From: CAG-488 sp051881315
GTDB taxonomy: Bacteria > Bacillota > Clostridia > Oscillospirales > Acutalibacteraceae
NCBI GenBank assembly: GCA_051881315.1
Contig: JBJEPQ010000036.1
Location: 1-64,000 of the forward strand
DNA: 64,000 nt
Reading direction: 5' to 3'
Position numbers and translations under genes: made by a program. Every line of letters starts with the position of its first letter. Position 1 is the first letter of the stretch. Below the pieces are notes generated by a model, which worked only from the letters and a program-made list of their open reading frames with translations, did no database searches and was not told the origin of the DNA. Of the stretch, positions 32,109 to 42,032 are shown in pieces.

Positions 32109-32645
32109 ATGGCTGATGAGGAGAAAGCCACTTGTGAAAATTGTATTCATTTTTCAAGAGGTCTGAGCGAAAAAGGATATTGCAGTTTTTATCATCGAAA
32201 TCTTACCGATCCTAAAAGTATTTGCAATAAATTTGAACAGAAAATAGACAGCGGTGTCGTTCCCGATGATGTGCAAGCTGTTGAGACAAAGAAATATTAC
32301 CGCGGTAAAAGCAGCGGTGTTTTGGCATATTTTATAGGAATAGTCTGTGCGGTAGTTATGTTTGCGGCGATTTCGGTTGTCGATATCGCTTTGGTAAATG
32401 TTGTTCTTTCCAATCCGCTGACATTGATAGTGAAAATCGGTATAATTTTTGCTGCCCTTTTGGTTTTCGGACTGTTCATATGGGGTACGCTTGCGCTTTT
32501 GCGGGATCACACATGGGTGTTCGTGATCTATCTTATTATTTCTATCGGATTGATTTTGCTTTTCCTGATGGACTATTTCAATGTCTGGCTTACGGTAAAC
32601 AACTTTTTTAATACTGCAATCGAAAATTTGATGTTGAGATTATGA
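32109..32645 (+). CDS. membrane protein with N-terminal cysteine cluster
   Basis: 178 residues. The N-terminal 45 residues are soluble with four cysteines in the arrangement C-x2-C...C...C (CENCIHF, GYCSFY, SICNKF), resembling a small metal-binding knuckle. Three to four hydrophobic segments follow at about residues 75-98, 103-128, 135-155 and possibly the C-terminus. No family recognised. Monocistronic between a promoter and a terminator. Confidence 0.7.
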   Translation: MADEEKATCENCIHFSRGLSEKGYCSFYHRNLTDPKSICNKFEQKIDSGVVPDDVQAVETKKYYRGKSSGVLAYFIGIVCAVVMFAAISVVDIALVNVVLSNPLTLIVKIGIIFAALLVFGLFIWGTLALLRDHTWVFVIYLIISIGLILLFLMDYFNVWLTVNNFFNTAIENLMLRL

Positions 32646-32663
32646 ACCCTGAATATACTTTAT

Positions 32664-32693
32664 AACGTCGGCTTAACCGGCGTTTATTTTTTT
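32664..32693 (+). terminator. intrinsic terminator
   Basis: AACGTCGG (32664-32671) pairs with CCGGCGTT (32677-32684; one G-T pair), followed by a T-rich run. Confidence 0.75.
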
Positions 32694-32712
32694 AAAAAAT
32701 TTAAAAAAACTA

Positions 32713-32741
32713 TTGGAAGATTAGAACAATTATTGTATAAT
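32713..32741 (+). promoter_or_regulatory. promoter for the hprK gene block
   Basis: TTGGAA (32713-32718), 17-base spacer, TATAAT (32736-32741). Confidence 0.7.
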
Positions 32742-32781
32742 ATACTTTGTATGGATCAAATATGTTTTACGGAGTGGTCTT

Positions 32782-33750
32782 ATGGCGGCTAAATATACTA
32801 TATCACTAAAAAAGATCATTGATATCCTCGGCTTTGATGTTGAATATACACCGGCTGATCCGTCGGAAATATTGGTTTCGTCCTCGGAAATCAACCGTCC
32901 CGGTCTGATGCTTTCGGGCTTCACGAAATACTTTGACCCCGACCGTATTCAGATTATGGGTGTTTCCGAGATTGAATATCTCAATTCCTTCAAGCCTGAT
33001 GAAAGACTCAGAAAGGTCAAAAGGCTTATTTCAAAAAAACCTGTTGCTATCATTCTGACGAGGGGACTGGAATATCACGAGGATACGATAGAGCTGGCAA
33101 AGAAACACGGCGTAGCTCTGCTTAAAACGGCCGACGGAACATCGAGCTGTATGTCAACCCTTATATCATATCTGAGCGTTGAGCTTGCTCCGAGAATTAC
33201 ACGTCACGGAGTTTTTGTCGAGGTTTACGGCGAGGGCGTGCTGATAATGGGCGAGAGCGGTATGGGTAAGAGCGAAACCGCACTTGAGCTTATCAAGAGA
33301 GGTCACCGTCTCGTTGCCGACGATGCTGTTGAGATCCGAAAGGTATCGCACAAAACGCTGGTAGGCTCTGCCCCCGAGAATATCAGGCATTTCATTGAGC
33401 TGAGGGGAGTCGGCGTTGTAAATGCGAGAAGGCTTTTCGGTATAGGCTCGGTCAAGGTCTCTGAAAAGATAAATATGGTCATTCAGCTTGAGCCGTGGAA
33501 TCCGGAAAAGAACTATGAACGCCTCGGACTTGAAAACGAGACTATGAATATTCTCGGAATTGACGTTCCGATATGCGTTGTTCCCGTCACACCCGGACGA
33601 AATATTTCAATTATTATTGAGGCGGCGGCGATGAACAACAGGCAGAAGAAGATGGGCTACAATGCGGCTAAACAGCTTCTTCACAATCTCGGAATGACCG
33701 ACGATATCAACGTTGAAGAAAACGAACTTGAAATTTGGCATAATTTTTAA
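32782..33750 (+). CDS. hprK: HPr kinase/phosphorylase
   Basis: 322-residue bifunctional enzyme that phosphorylates HPr on Ser46 and reverses it, the sensor of Gram-positive carbon catabolite repression. N-terminal domain of about 130 residues; Walker A is GESGMGKSET at about residues 155-164, then HRLVADDAVEI (catalytic Asp region), ELRGVGVVNARRLFG and the C-terminal signature near VPVTPGRN. Length is normal. Confidence 0.96.
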   Translation: MAAKYTISLKKIIDILGFDVEYTPADPSEILVSSSEINRPGLMLSGFTKYFDPDRIQIMGVSEIEYLNSFKPDERLRKVKRLISKKPVAIILTRGLEYHEDTIELAKKHGVALLKTADGTSSCMSTLISYLSVELAPRITRHGVFVEVYGEGVLIMGESGMGKSETALELIKRGHRLVADDAVEIRKVSHKTLVGSAPENIRHFIELRGVGVVNARRLFGIGSVKVSEKINMVIQLEPWNPEKNYERLGLENETMNILGIDVPICVVPVTPGRNISIIIEAAAMNNRQKKMGYNAAKQLLHNLGMTDDINVEENELEIWHNF

Positions 33751-33766
33751 TTTTGGAGGATTTATA

Positions 33767-34711
33767 ATGTATAAGGTAGGAGTAGATCTCGGAGGAACAA
33801 ACATCGCAGTTGGCGTTGTTGACGAAAAATATAATATTGTCGGCAAGGGCAAGGTTAAAACAAACGCACCCCGTCCGGCAGAGGAAATATTTGCGGACAT
33901 CAAAAAGGCGATTGATCTTGCCGTTGAGGACGCAGGAATTACAATGGACGAGGTTGCAAGCGTAGGAGTAGGAACTCCGGGATCGGTAAATCAGGACACC
34001 GGTATGATCGAGTTTTCTAACAATCTTGCCTTTAACAACGTGCCTGCAAAAAAGATGCTTGAGGAGCTTACGGGCAAGCCCTGCTACTTTGAAAACGATG
34101 CAAATGCCGCCGCTCTCGGCGAGGCCTATGCAGGAGCAGGACACGGAGCAAAGAACTTTGTTGCCGTTACTCTCGGCACGGGAGTAGGAAGCGGAATTAT
34201 CGTTGACGGCAAGGTTGTCAGCGGAATCAACTTTGCAGGCGGCGAGATGGGACACACCGTAATCGTCGTTGACGGCAAGCAGTGCAACTGCGGCAGAAAG
34301 GGTTGTTGGGAGCAGTATGCTTCGGCTACGGCACTTATCTCTCAGACCAAGGAAAAGATGACCGAATGTCCCGACAGCAAGATGTGGGAGCTTTGCGGCG
34401 GCGATATTAACAAGGTAAGCGGCAGAACAGCCTTCAACGCCATGTACGAGGGAGACAAGGCAGGCAAAGAGGTAGTTGATAAGTACATCACCTATGTTTC
34501 GGTCGGTATTACAAATATAGTAAACACATTCCAGCCGGAGATCGTTTGCGTCGGCGGCGGAATAAGCAACGAGGGTGACAACCTCCTTGATCCGATCAGG
34601 AAGTTTGTCGCAGGTGAAAGATACAGCAAGTATGCCAAGAAGCAGACCGAGATCTGCAAGGCTGTACTCGGCAATGACGCAGGAATTATCGGTGCGGCAT
34701 TGCTCGGATAA
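33767..34711 (+). CDS. ROK-family glucokinase
   Basis: 314 residues. The ATP motif is VDLGGTNIAVGVVD near the N-terminus, ENDANAAALGEA carries the catalytic Asp, and the ROK zinc motif is CNCGRKGCWEQYAS. Likely phosphorylates glucose. ATG at 33767 follows TTGGAGGA; an earlier ATG at 33713 lies inside hprK and is rejected. Begins 16 bases after hprK. Confidence 0.9.
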   Translation: MYKVGVDLGGTNIAVGVVDEKYNIVGKGKVKTNAPRPAEEIFADIKKAIDLAVEDAGITMDEVASVGVGTPGSVNQDTGMIEFSNNLAFNNVPAKKMLEELTGKPCYFENDANAAALGEAYAGAGHGAKNFVAVTLGTGVGSGIIVDGKVVSGINFAGGEMGHTVIVVDGKQCNCGRKGCWEQYASATALISQTKEKMTECPDSKMWELCGGDINKVSGRTAFNAMYEGDKAGKEVVDKYITYVSVGITNIVNTFQPEIVCVGGGISNEGDNLLDPIRKFVAGERYSKYAKKQTEICKAVLGNDAGIIGAALLG

Positions 34712-34729
34712 TAATTTAAGGGAGACATT

Positions 34730-35638
34730 ATGAGCTTCGATAAGATTTACGATTATGCAAAAAGCATAGGCTGTCAGGCACAGCGTGACGTTCCGATGAG
34801 CAAATATACCACATTCCGAATCGGCGGTAATGCGGCTGTCATGCTCACTCCGACAACCGATGAACAGCTTGCTTCAATCATCAAGAAGTGTAAAGAAGAA
34901 AATACCAAGCCCTTCATAATCGGCAACGGAAGCAATATGCTTATTTCGGACAAAGGACTTGACACGGTGGTAATCAATATGTGCCGTCCTAATCCGAAAA
35001 TAGAGCTGGTGGACGGAGATACCGTCGTCTGTGACGCAGGGGCAACAATGAGCAAGGTCTGCAATTTTGCCCTTGAAAACGGACTGACGGGATTGGAATT
35101 TGCTTTCGGTATTCCGGGAAGTGCGGGCGGTGCGGCTTATATGAATGCCGGAGCCTACGGCGGCGAGATGAAGGATGTTCTCGTTGAGTGCAGGCACATC
35201 GATCGTGACGGAAACTTCGGCTCTTTAAAGGGCGAAGAGCTGGGACTTGGATACAGAACGAGCGCATATGAGCATAACGGATATATTATCACGACGCTCG
35301 TTATGAAGCTTTCAAAGGGCAATAAGGACGAGATCAGGGCGAAAATGCAGGAGCTTTTACGGCGCAGGAAGGATAAGCAACCGCTTGAATATCCGAGCGC
35401 AGGAAGCACCTTTAAACGCCCGGAGGGCTATTTTGCAGGTGCGCTCATTGAGGAGTGCGGACTCAAGGGCTATTCGGTCGGCGGCGCTCAGGTCAGCGAG
35501 AAGCACGCAGGCTTTGTTATCAACAAAGGCTCTGCAACGGCTAAAGATGTACTCAGTCTCATTAAATATATTCAGGATAAGGTTTTCAGCGAAAAGGGTG
35601 TAATGCTCGAGCCTGAGGTCAGGCTGATTGAAGAATAA
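34730..35638 (+). CDS. murB: UDP-N-acetylenolpyruvoylglucosamine reductase
   Basis: 302-residue FAD enzyme of peptidoglycan precursor synthesis. Seen: YTTFRIGGNAAVM, IIGNGSNMLISD (FAD binding), GLEFAFGIPGSAGGAAYMNAGAYGGE, YRTSAY, and the late YPSAGSTFKRPEG with the catalytic Ser and ending near LEPEVRLI. Type without the extra loop of the E. coli enzyme, as in other Firmicutes. Confidence 0.96.
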   Translation: MSFDKIYDYAKSIGCQAQRDVPMSKYTTFRIGGNAAVMLTPTTDEQLASIIKKCKEENTKPFIIGNGSNMLISDKGLDTVVINMCRPNPKIELVDGDTVVCDAGATMSKVCNFALENGLTGLEFAFGIPGSAGGAAYMNAGAYGGEMKDVLVECRHIDRDGNFGSLKGEELGLGYRTSAYEHNGYIITTLVMKLSKGNKDEIRAKMQELLRRRKDKQPLEYPSAGSTFKRPEGYFAGALIEECGLKGYSVGGAQVSEKHAGFVINKGSATAKDVLSLIKYIQDKVFSEKGVMLEPEVRLIEE

Positions 35639-35654
35639 AGGAAGGGAAATTACT

Positions 35655-36512
35655 ATGGATTTGTTGATTGTTACCGGAATGTCCGGAGCAGGAAAATCTG
35701 CCGTTGTTGACGCGCTTGAGGATCTCGGCTATTTCTGCGCCGATAATCTTCCGCCTGCAATTATTCCGACTATCGCTCAGTTCGTCAACAAGACGGATAA
35801 CAGTCAGAAGATTGCCACGGTTACGGATATCCGTGTCGGTGAGAAGATGTTCAACGAGTTTTCCAATGTTCTGAAAAACCTTGATGATATGGATTACAGC
35901 TATAAGCTTCTGTTTGTTGATGCGTCCGATGACGTGCTTGTCAGAAGATATAAGGAAACAAGGAGGAAGCATCCGCTCCTTGACAAGTGCGACGGCTCGC
36001 TTGAAGCCGCAATCGCCATGGAGAGGGAAAAGCTTCTCAATTACAGAATAAGATCCGACTATATCATTGACACCTCGAAGTCGAGCGTTTCAGAGTGCAA
36101 GCAGAGGGTGAACGAGCTTTTCCTCGACGATCCCGACAGTGCGCTGAGTATTCGCTGTATGTCATTCGGCTTCAAGTACGGTATTCCCAGCGACGCCGAC
36201 CTTGTTTTCGACGTTCGCTGTCTGCCGAATCCGTTCTATGTTCCGTCGATGAAATACAGAACGGGACTTGAAAAGGACGTCAGCGATTATGTTATGAATT
36301 CCGAACACTCTGTCAATGTTCTCAACAAGCTGAACGATCTGATTGACTATATGGTTCCTCTTTACATAGAGGAGGGCAAGAGCCAGCTTGTTATCGCAAT
36401 CGGCTGTACGGGCGGCAGACACCGTTCCGTATGCTTTGCGGAGAAAATCCGTGACAACCTTTTGTCGCTTGGCTACAATGTCAGCGTCAAGCACAGAGAT
36501 ATTGAGAAATAA
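35655..36512 (+). CDS. rapZ: RNase adapter / nucleotide-binding protein RapZ (YvcJ)
   Basis: 285 residues. N-terminal P-loop GMSGAGKSAVVDALEDLG, C-terminal half with GFKYGIP, DVRCLPNPFY and IGCTGGRHRSV, which are hallmark RapZ/YvcJ segments. Standard neighbour of whiA in Gram-positives. ATG at 35655 is used; it follows GAAGGGAAA. Confidence 0.95.
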   Translation: MDLLIVTGMSGAGKSAVVDALEDLGYFCADNLPPAIIPTIAQFVNKTDNSQKIATVTDIRVGEKMFNEFSNVLKNLDDMDYSYKLLFVDASDDVLVRRYKETRRKHPLLDKCDGSLEAAIAMEREKLLNYRIRSDYIIDTSKSSVSECKQRVNELFLDDPDSALSIRCMSFGFKYGIPSDADLVFDVRCLPNPFYVPSMKYRTGLEKDVSDYVMNSEHSVNVLNKLNDLIDYMVPLYIEEGKSQLVIAIGCTGGRHRSVCFAEKIRDNLLSLGYNVSVKHRDIEK

Positions 36513-36527
36513 CGGGAGCGTAAACCT

Positions 36528-37421
36528 ATGTCTTTCACCGCAGAAGTGAAAAGTGAATTGTCAAAGCTTGAATTTCCGTCGGAATATTGCAAGCGTTCCT
36601 TTGCATACGGTTTTTTGCTCTACGGCAAGAGCTTCACGGCGAGATCGGTAAGCTGTGCAACGGATTATGCCGAGGTTATGGACGCCTTTGAAAGAACAGT
36701 CAGGGAAACGGCAGGGGTTGAAGTCTCCGTCAGCAGGCTGAAAAGCGGTAAATATAAGCTGAGAGTTCCGTCCGCCGAGGATCGGAAAAGGCTGATTGAA
36801 TACTTTGATCATTCCGTTGACTCCGTTTCGCTGAGGATAAACAGGGGAGTTTTAGAGGACGACGATTGCTACGGTGCGTTTCTCAGAGGAGCTTTTCTTT
36901 CCTGCGGCTCAATAGCCGATCCGAACAAGGGATACCATATGGAATTTGTTGTTCCTTACCGCAATTTAAGTCTTGATCTTCTGAAAATTCTGACGGATTA
37001 CGGCTTGAAGGCGAAGCATATTATCAGGAAATATGCCCACGTTGTCTACCTCAAGGACAGCGAAAGTATTGAAGATTTGCTGACGCTGATGGGTGCGGTG
37101 AACTCAAGCCTTGAGCTTATGGGAATTAAAATTCAGAAAGATGTCAGGAATAAGATAAACAGGCAGATGAACTTTGAATCTGCCAATATGAGCCGCTCGA
37201 TCGAGGCAGGACTTGCACAGGTCGAAGCGATAGAAATAATTGAAAAAAAGCAGGGGCTTGACTCTCTTTCCGACGAGCTTAAAGAGGTCGCAATACTGAG
37301 AAAGGAAAACCCCGATATGTCACTTAAACAGCTCGGAGAAAATCTGAGCGTGCCGATCTCCCGTTCGGGAGTCAATCACAGACTGATGAAAATTATGGAG
37401 ATCGCAGATAAATACAGATAA
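36528..37421 (+). CDS. whiA: DNA-binding protein WhiA
   Basis: 297 residues with an N-terminal degenerate LAGLIDADG-type domain (FLRGAFLSCGSIADPNKGYH) and a C-terminal helix-turn-helix (LSDELKEVAILRKENPD..LKQLGENL). WhiA influences cell division and chromosome segregation in Gram-positives. Begins 15 bases after rapZ. Confidence 0.94.
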   Translation: MSFTAEVKSELSKLEFPSEYCKRSFAYGFLLYGKSFTARSVSCATDYAEVMDAFERTVRETAGVEVSVSRLKSGKYKLRVPSAEDRKRLIEYFDHSVDSVSLRINRGVLEDDDCYGAFLRGAFLSCGSIADPNKGYHMEFVVPYRNLSLDLLKILTDYGLKAKHIIRKYAHVVYLKDSESIEDLLTLMGAVNSSLELMGIKIQKDVRNKINRQMNFESANMSRSIEAGLAQVEAIEIIEKKQGLDSLSDELKEVAILRKENPDMSLKQLGENLSVPISRSGVNHRLMKIMEIADKYR

Positions 37422-37444
37422 TCATACCTAAAGGGGGCGGCGGC

Positions 37445-40400
37445 GTGTCAGGCTTTACGCATCTTCATCTACATACGGAATACAGTCTTCTTGACGGCGC
37501 ATGCCGTCTTGACGATCTGCTCGACAGAGCGGTCGAGCTCGGTATGCAGTCAATAGCGATAACCGACCACGGCGTTATGTACGGCGCTGTGGATTTTTAT
37601 AAAAAAGCAAAAGCAAGAGGCATCAAGCCTATAATCGGCTGTGAATGTTATCTTGCGTCAAGAGGCAGGAACGATAAGGTTCATGCACTTGACAGCGAGA
37701 GGTACCACCTTGTTCTGCTTTGCAAAAATGCTACGGGATATCAGAACCTGATTGCCATGGTTTCAAAATCATGGACAGAGGGCTTTTACACAAAGCCGAG
37801 GATAGACCGTGAACTGCTCGAAAAGCATCACGAGGGCTTGATCGCCCTTTCTGCCTGCCTTGCCGGCGAGATACCGAAGGCTCTGATGGCTGATGACTAC
37901 GAGCGGGCCAAGGAAAGAGCCTTGTGGTACAACGAAGTTTTCGGTCAGGGAAATTTTTATCTCGAACTGCAAAATCACGGTATCCGTGAACAGAAACAGA
38001 TTGAACCTTTGCTGATAAGACTTTCCGAGGAGACGGGCATACCTCTTGTCGCAACGAACGACACCCATTATGTCCGCCGTGAGGACAGCAAAATCCAGCA
38101 GGTGCTTATCTGCATTGCCACCAACACGACAATAGGTCAGGGCAACGGTCTTGAGTTTCAGAGCGACGAGTTCTATCTCAAGAGCGAGGAGGAGATGAGG
38201 GAGCTTTTCTCCCATGTTCCTCAGGCTGTTGAAAATACAGAGGTAATTGCCGAGCAATGTAATTACGATTTTGAGTTCGGCAACACGAAGCTTCCGCATT
38301 TTGAAGTTCCCGACGGCAGAGATCATTTTGAATGGTTTAAGGAGCAGTGCGTTGCCGGAATGTACCGTAACTACGGCGACAATCCGCCCAAGGAGTATTT
38401 TGACAGGCTGAATTACGAGCTTGACGTTATCAACAAAATGGGCTACGTCGATTACTTCCTGATAGTCCATGATTTTATCAGATACGCAAAATCCAAGGGT
38501 ATTCCCGTAGGGCCGGGCAGAGGCTCGGGCGCAGGAAGTATTGCCGCCTACTGTATCGGAATAACGGGAATTGACCCGATGAAATATAATCTTCTTTTTG
38601 AAAGATTTCTCAATCCCGAGCGTGTCAGTATGCCCGATTTCGACGTCGATTTCTGCTATGAGCGCAGGGGCGAGGTAATCGAATATGTAATTGACAAATA
38701 CGGTGCAGATCATGTTGCGCAGATTGTCACGTTCGGAACGCTTGCCGCAAGGGCGGCGATACGGGATGTAGGCAGGGCGATGGGAATACCTTACAACGTT
38801 GTCGATAACGTTGCCAAGCAGGTGCCCAAAGAGCTGAACATCACGATCGAAAAGGCTTTGAAAAAGTCAACCGAATTTCGTGCTTTATATGAAAGCGGCG
38901 GCGAGATCAAGGAGCTGATCGACACCTCGATGAAGGTGGAGGGTATGCCGAGACATACCTCAACCCATGCCGCAGGAGTTGTTATAACAAGAGATCCCGT
39001 TGCAAGCTATGTTCCGCTTGCCCTCAACGATAATTCGCCTGTTACTCAGTACACGATGACGACGCTTGAGGAGCTTGGACTGCTCAAAATGGATTTCCTC
39101 GGTCTGAGAACGCTTACCGTTATCAACGATGCGGTCAAGATGATAAGAACAAAGGACAGCGGCTTTGATATCAATAAAATTGATATTACCGATAAAGCGA
39201 CCTACGAAATGATGGCGTCCGGTCAGACGGAGGGCGTGTTCCAGTTTGAATCGGCAGGAATGAAGAATGTCCTTGTCGGACTCAAGCCCGTTGATATCGA
39301 GGATCTTATCGCCGTTATTTCACTCTACCGTCCCGGTCCGATGGACTCAATCAACACTTATATCGAAAACAGGCATCACCCGGAAAAGACGGTCTACAAA
39401 ACGGAAAAGCTCAGAGATATTCTTGAAGTTACCTACGGCTGTATGGTATATCAGGAGCAGGTCATGCAGATATTCCGCTCGCTTGCGGGTTATTCCTACG
39501 GACGGGCTGATATAGTCCGCCGTGCAATGTCCAAGAAGAAGCACGACGTAATGGAACAGGAACGCAAAAACTTTATCTACGGTATGGTGCGTGAGGACGG
39601 AAGCGTTGAGTGCGACGGCTGCGTCAAAAGGGGAATACCGGCAGAGGTTGCCAATGAGATATTTGACGATATGTCCTCCTTTGCCTCGTATGCTTTCAAC
39701 AAATCTCATGCGGCGGCATATGCCTATGTCGCATATCAGACGGCATATCTCAAGTGTCATTATCCCTGCGAGTTTATGGCGGCTCTGCTTTCGAGCGTGC
39801 TTGACAATACGGACAAGGTTTCGGAATATACTGATGAATGTAACAGGATAGGAATAAAAATTCTTCCGCCGAACGTAAATGAAAGCAACGACAGCTTTAC
39901 CGTCTGTGATTCAAATATCAGATTCGGTCTGCTTGCGATCAAAAATCTCGGCAAAAGCTTTATTAAAAATATTATCGCAGAAAGACGGGCAGGAAAATTT
40001 ACTTCTTTTTATAATTTCTGCTCCCGTATGCACGGCTCGGATTTTAACAAGAGAGCCGTTGAAAGCCTTATCAAAAGCGGTGCGCTTGACGGTCTCGGTG
40101 CAAACCGCCGTCAGATGCTGATGGGTATGAACGAGATAATCGACGAGCTTGATTCAAAAAAACGCAGGAATGTTGAAGGTCAGATCGGTCTGTTTGATTC
40201 GGTCGGCGGAGAGTCACATTCCGAAACGGCTCTGAGATTTTTTGAGGAATTTCCCCGAAGCGAACTGCTGGCGATGGAAAAATCGACAACGGGACTGTAT
40301 CTTTCCGGTCATCCGATGGCGGATTACAGCGAGCTTGCCGCAGAAATGTCGTGTGTGAGAATAGCCGAGCTTGTAAACAGCGAGGAAAATGAGCGTTCTT

Positions 40401-40951
40401 ATCACAAGGACGGCGAAAGAACAAAGATAATGGGCATAATAACCGATGTGAAGAAAAAAATCACAAAGAGCGACACAACGATGGCTTTCTTGAATGTTGA
40501 GGACACATCGGGCTCGATCGAGGTTATTGTGTTCCCGAAAATACTGATGGAAAATTCAACACTGCTTGAAGAGGGCAGAGTGCTTGTATTCTACGGTCGG
40601 CTTGATCTTCGTGACGAGGAGCCGTCGAAGCTTATCTGTGAGCATATTTACACTCTTGAAACGGCAAAGGATTATTATTTACGCAAAGGCTCTGCGGCGA
40701 AGGAGACCTCTGCGCCGACGAAGAAAAAGCGCAGCGGACTGTTCCTGAAATTTCCGACCGAGTCCACTCCCGAACAGGCTCAGGCAGAAAAACTGCTTGC
40801 CATATTTGACGGAAGAACACCCCTTTATTACTACTTTGCGGACACGGGAAAATACGTTCATCAGCCGTCCGACAGGAGCGTTGATGTCAACGAACCGCTT
40901 ATAAATGAGCTTAAAAGAGTATTGGGCGAAGAAAATGTAGTTTTTCAGTAA
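37445..40951 (+). CDS. dnaE: DNA polymerase III alpha subunit
   Basis: 1168 residues. PHP domain at the N-terminus (THLHLHTEYSLLDGA), the polymerase core with GPGRGSGAGS and PDFDVDFCYERR carrying catalytic aspartates, the YQEQVMQIF and FNKSHAAAYA finger regions, and a C-terminal OB domain (about 985-1075, LNVEDTSGSIEVIVFP). The start is GTG at 37445 behind AAGGGGGCGG. Ordinary length for the DnaE type. Confidence 0.96.
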   Translation: MSGFTHLHLHTEYSLLDGACRLDDLLDRAVELGMQSIAITDHGVMYGAVDFYKKAKARGIKPIIGCECYLASRGRNDKVHALDSERYHLVLLCKNATGYQNLIAMVSKSWTEGFYTKPRIDRELLEKHHEGLIALSACLAGEIPKALMADDYERAKERALWYNEVFGQGNFYLELQNHGIREQKQIEPLLIRLSEETGIPLVATNDTHYVRREDSKIQQVLICIATNTTIGQGNGLEFQSDEFYLKSEEEMRELFSHVPQAVENTEVIAEQCNYDFEFGNTKLPHFEVPDGRDHFEWFKEQCVAGMYRNYGDNPPKEYFDRLNYELDVINKMGYVDYFLIVHDFIRYAKSKGIPVGPGRGSGAGSIAAYCIGITGIDPMKYNLLFERFLNPERVSMPDFDVDFCYERRGEVIEYVIDKYGADHVAQIVTFGTLAARAAIRDVGRAMGIPYNVVDNVAKQVPKELNITIEKALKKSTEFRALYESGGEIKELIDTSMKVEGMPRHTSTHAAGVVITRDPVASYVPLALNDNSPVTQYTMTTLEELGLLKMDFLGLRTLTVINDAVKMIRTKDSGFDINKIDITDKATYEMMASGQTEGVFQFESAGMKNVLVGLKPVDIEDLIAVISLYRPGPMDSINTYIENRHHPEKTVYKTEKLRDILEVTYGCMVYQEQVMQIFRSLAGYSYGRADIVRRAMSKKKHDVMEQERKNFIYGMVREDGSVECDGCVKRGIPAEVANEIFDDMSSFASYAFNKSHAAAYAYVAYQTAYLKCHYPCEFMAALLSSVLDNTDKVSEYTDECNRIGIKILPPNVNESNDSFTVCDSNIRFGLLAIKNLGKSFIKNIIAERRAGKFTSFYNFCSRMHGSDFNKRAVESLIKSGALDGLGANRRQMLMGMNEIIDELDSKKRRNVEGQIGLFDSVGGESHSETALRFFEEFPRSELLAMEKSTTGLYLSGHPMADYSELAAEMSCVRIAELVNSEENERSYHKDGERTKIMGIITDVKKKITKSDTTMAFLNVEDTSGSIEVIVFPKILMENSTLLEEGRVLVFYGRLDLRDEEPSKLICEHIYTLETAKDYYLRKGSAAKETSAPTKKKRSGLFLKFPTESTPEQAQAEKLLAIFDGRTPLYYYFADTGKYVHQPSDRSVDVNEPLINELKRVLGEENVVFQ

Positions 40952-40968
40952 TTATTTTTCTGTTTTAT

Positions 40969-40997
40969 TTGACATTTTTTTTAATTAGGTGTATGAT
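40969..40997 (+). promoter_or_regulatory. promoter for pfkA
   Basis: TTGACA (40969-40974), 17-base spacer, TATGAT (40992-40997), 41 bases before the ATG. Confidence 0.7.
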
Positions 40998-41037
40998 TTT
41001 ATAGAATTTTTTAGAGAATCCTTAGGAGGAAGTTATA

Positions 41038-42015
41038 ATGAAGACAATCGGAGTTTTAACAAGCGGCGGAGATGCGCCGGGAATGAATGCGGCAGTCCGT
41101 GCAGTTGTTCGTACAGCATGTGAAAATCACATCAAGGTTTACGGAATTGACCGTGGCTACAAGGGACTTATGGAGGGCGCTCTTATCCCGATGGAGATCC
41201 GCACCGTATGCGATATTATCCACAGAGGCGGTACCTTCCTTCATTCCGCAAGAAGCAAGGAATTTGCAACCGAAGAGGGTATGCAGAAGGCCATTGAAAT
41301 CTGCCATGCTTACGGTATCGAGGGTATCGTAGTTATCGGCGGTGACGGCTCGTTCAGAGGAGCAAGAGACCTTTCCGAGAGAGGTATTCCCTGTGTAGGT
41401 ATTCCGGGAACTATCGACAACGATATCGCCTGCTGTGACTATACAATCGGTTACGACACCTGCCTAAACACCATAATGGAAATGGTTGACAGAATCCGTG
41501 ATACATCCGCTTCGCATGACCGCTGTTCGGTTATCGAGGTTATGGGCAGACGTGCAGGCTACCTTGCTCTTAACGCAGGTATCGCCGTCGGCGCAGCGGC
41601 TATCCTCATTCCCGAGGTTGAGTTTGATCTCAAGAGAGACGTTTTCGACAGAATCCGCCGTACTCAGAAAACGGGCAAGAAGCATTTCCTTGTCATCGTT
41701 GCCGAGGGCGTGACTGCTGACGGAAAAATGTCGGTTGACGAGCTTGCAAAGGCTATTGAGGAAGAAACGGGCGTTGAGTCCAGAGCTATGGTTCTCGCTC
41801 ATGTTCAGCGCGGAGGTTCTCCGACAGTCAAGGATCGTGTTGTTGCCAGCCAGATGGGTTACAGAGCTGTTGAGCTTCTTATGGACGGTATCGGCAACCG
41901 TGTTGTTGCTATGCAGAACGATCAGATCGTTGATTACGATATCTTTGAGGCTCTCAATATGAAAAAACACATTGATATGGATCTTTATAAGATGGCAAAC
42001 ATAATTTCAATCTGA
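41038..42015 (+). CDS. pfkA: ATP-dependent 6-phosphofructokinase
   Basis: 325-residue glycolytic enzyme. TSGGDAPGMNA, IGGDGSFRGA (the Gly-containing form typical of ATP-using rather than pyrophosphate-using enzymes), the PGTIDNDI catalytic segment and VMGRRAGYLALN are all in place. Strong AGGAGG site. Confidence 0.96.
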   Translation: MKTIGVLTSGGDAPGMNAAVRAVVRTACENHIKVYGIDRGYKGLMEGALIPMEIRTVCDIIHRGGTFLHSARSKEFATEEGMQKAIEICHAYGIEGIVVIGGDGSFRGARDLSERGIPCVGIPGTIDNDIACCDYTIGYDTCLNTIMEMVDRIRDTSASHDRCSVIEVMGRRAGYLALNAGIAVGAAAILIPEVEFDLKRDVFDRIRRTQKTGKKHFLVIVAEGVTADGKMSVDELAKAIEEETGVESRAMVLAHVQRGGSPTVKDRVVASQMGYRAVELLMDGIGNRVVAMQNDQIVDYDIFEALNMKKHIDMDLYKMANIISI

Positions 42016-42032
42016 CAAAAGGAAATCCGATT

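Noticed and set aside
41038..42015. Pyrophosphate-dependent phosphofructokinase
   Set aside because: The GGDGS motif is the ATP-type form.
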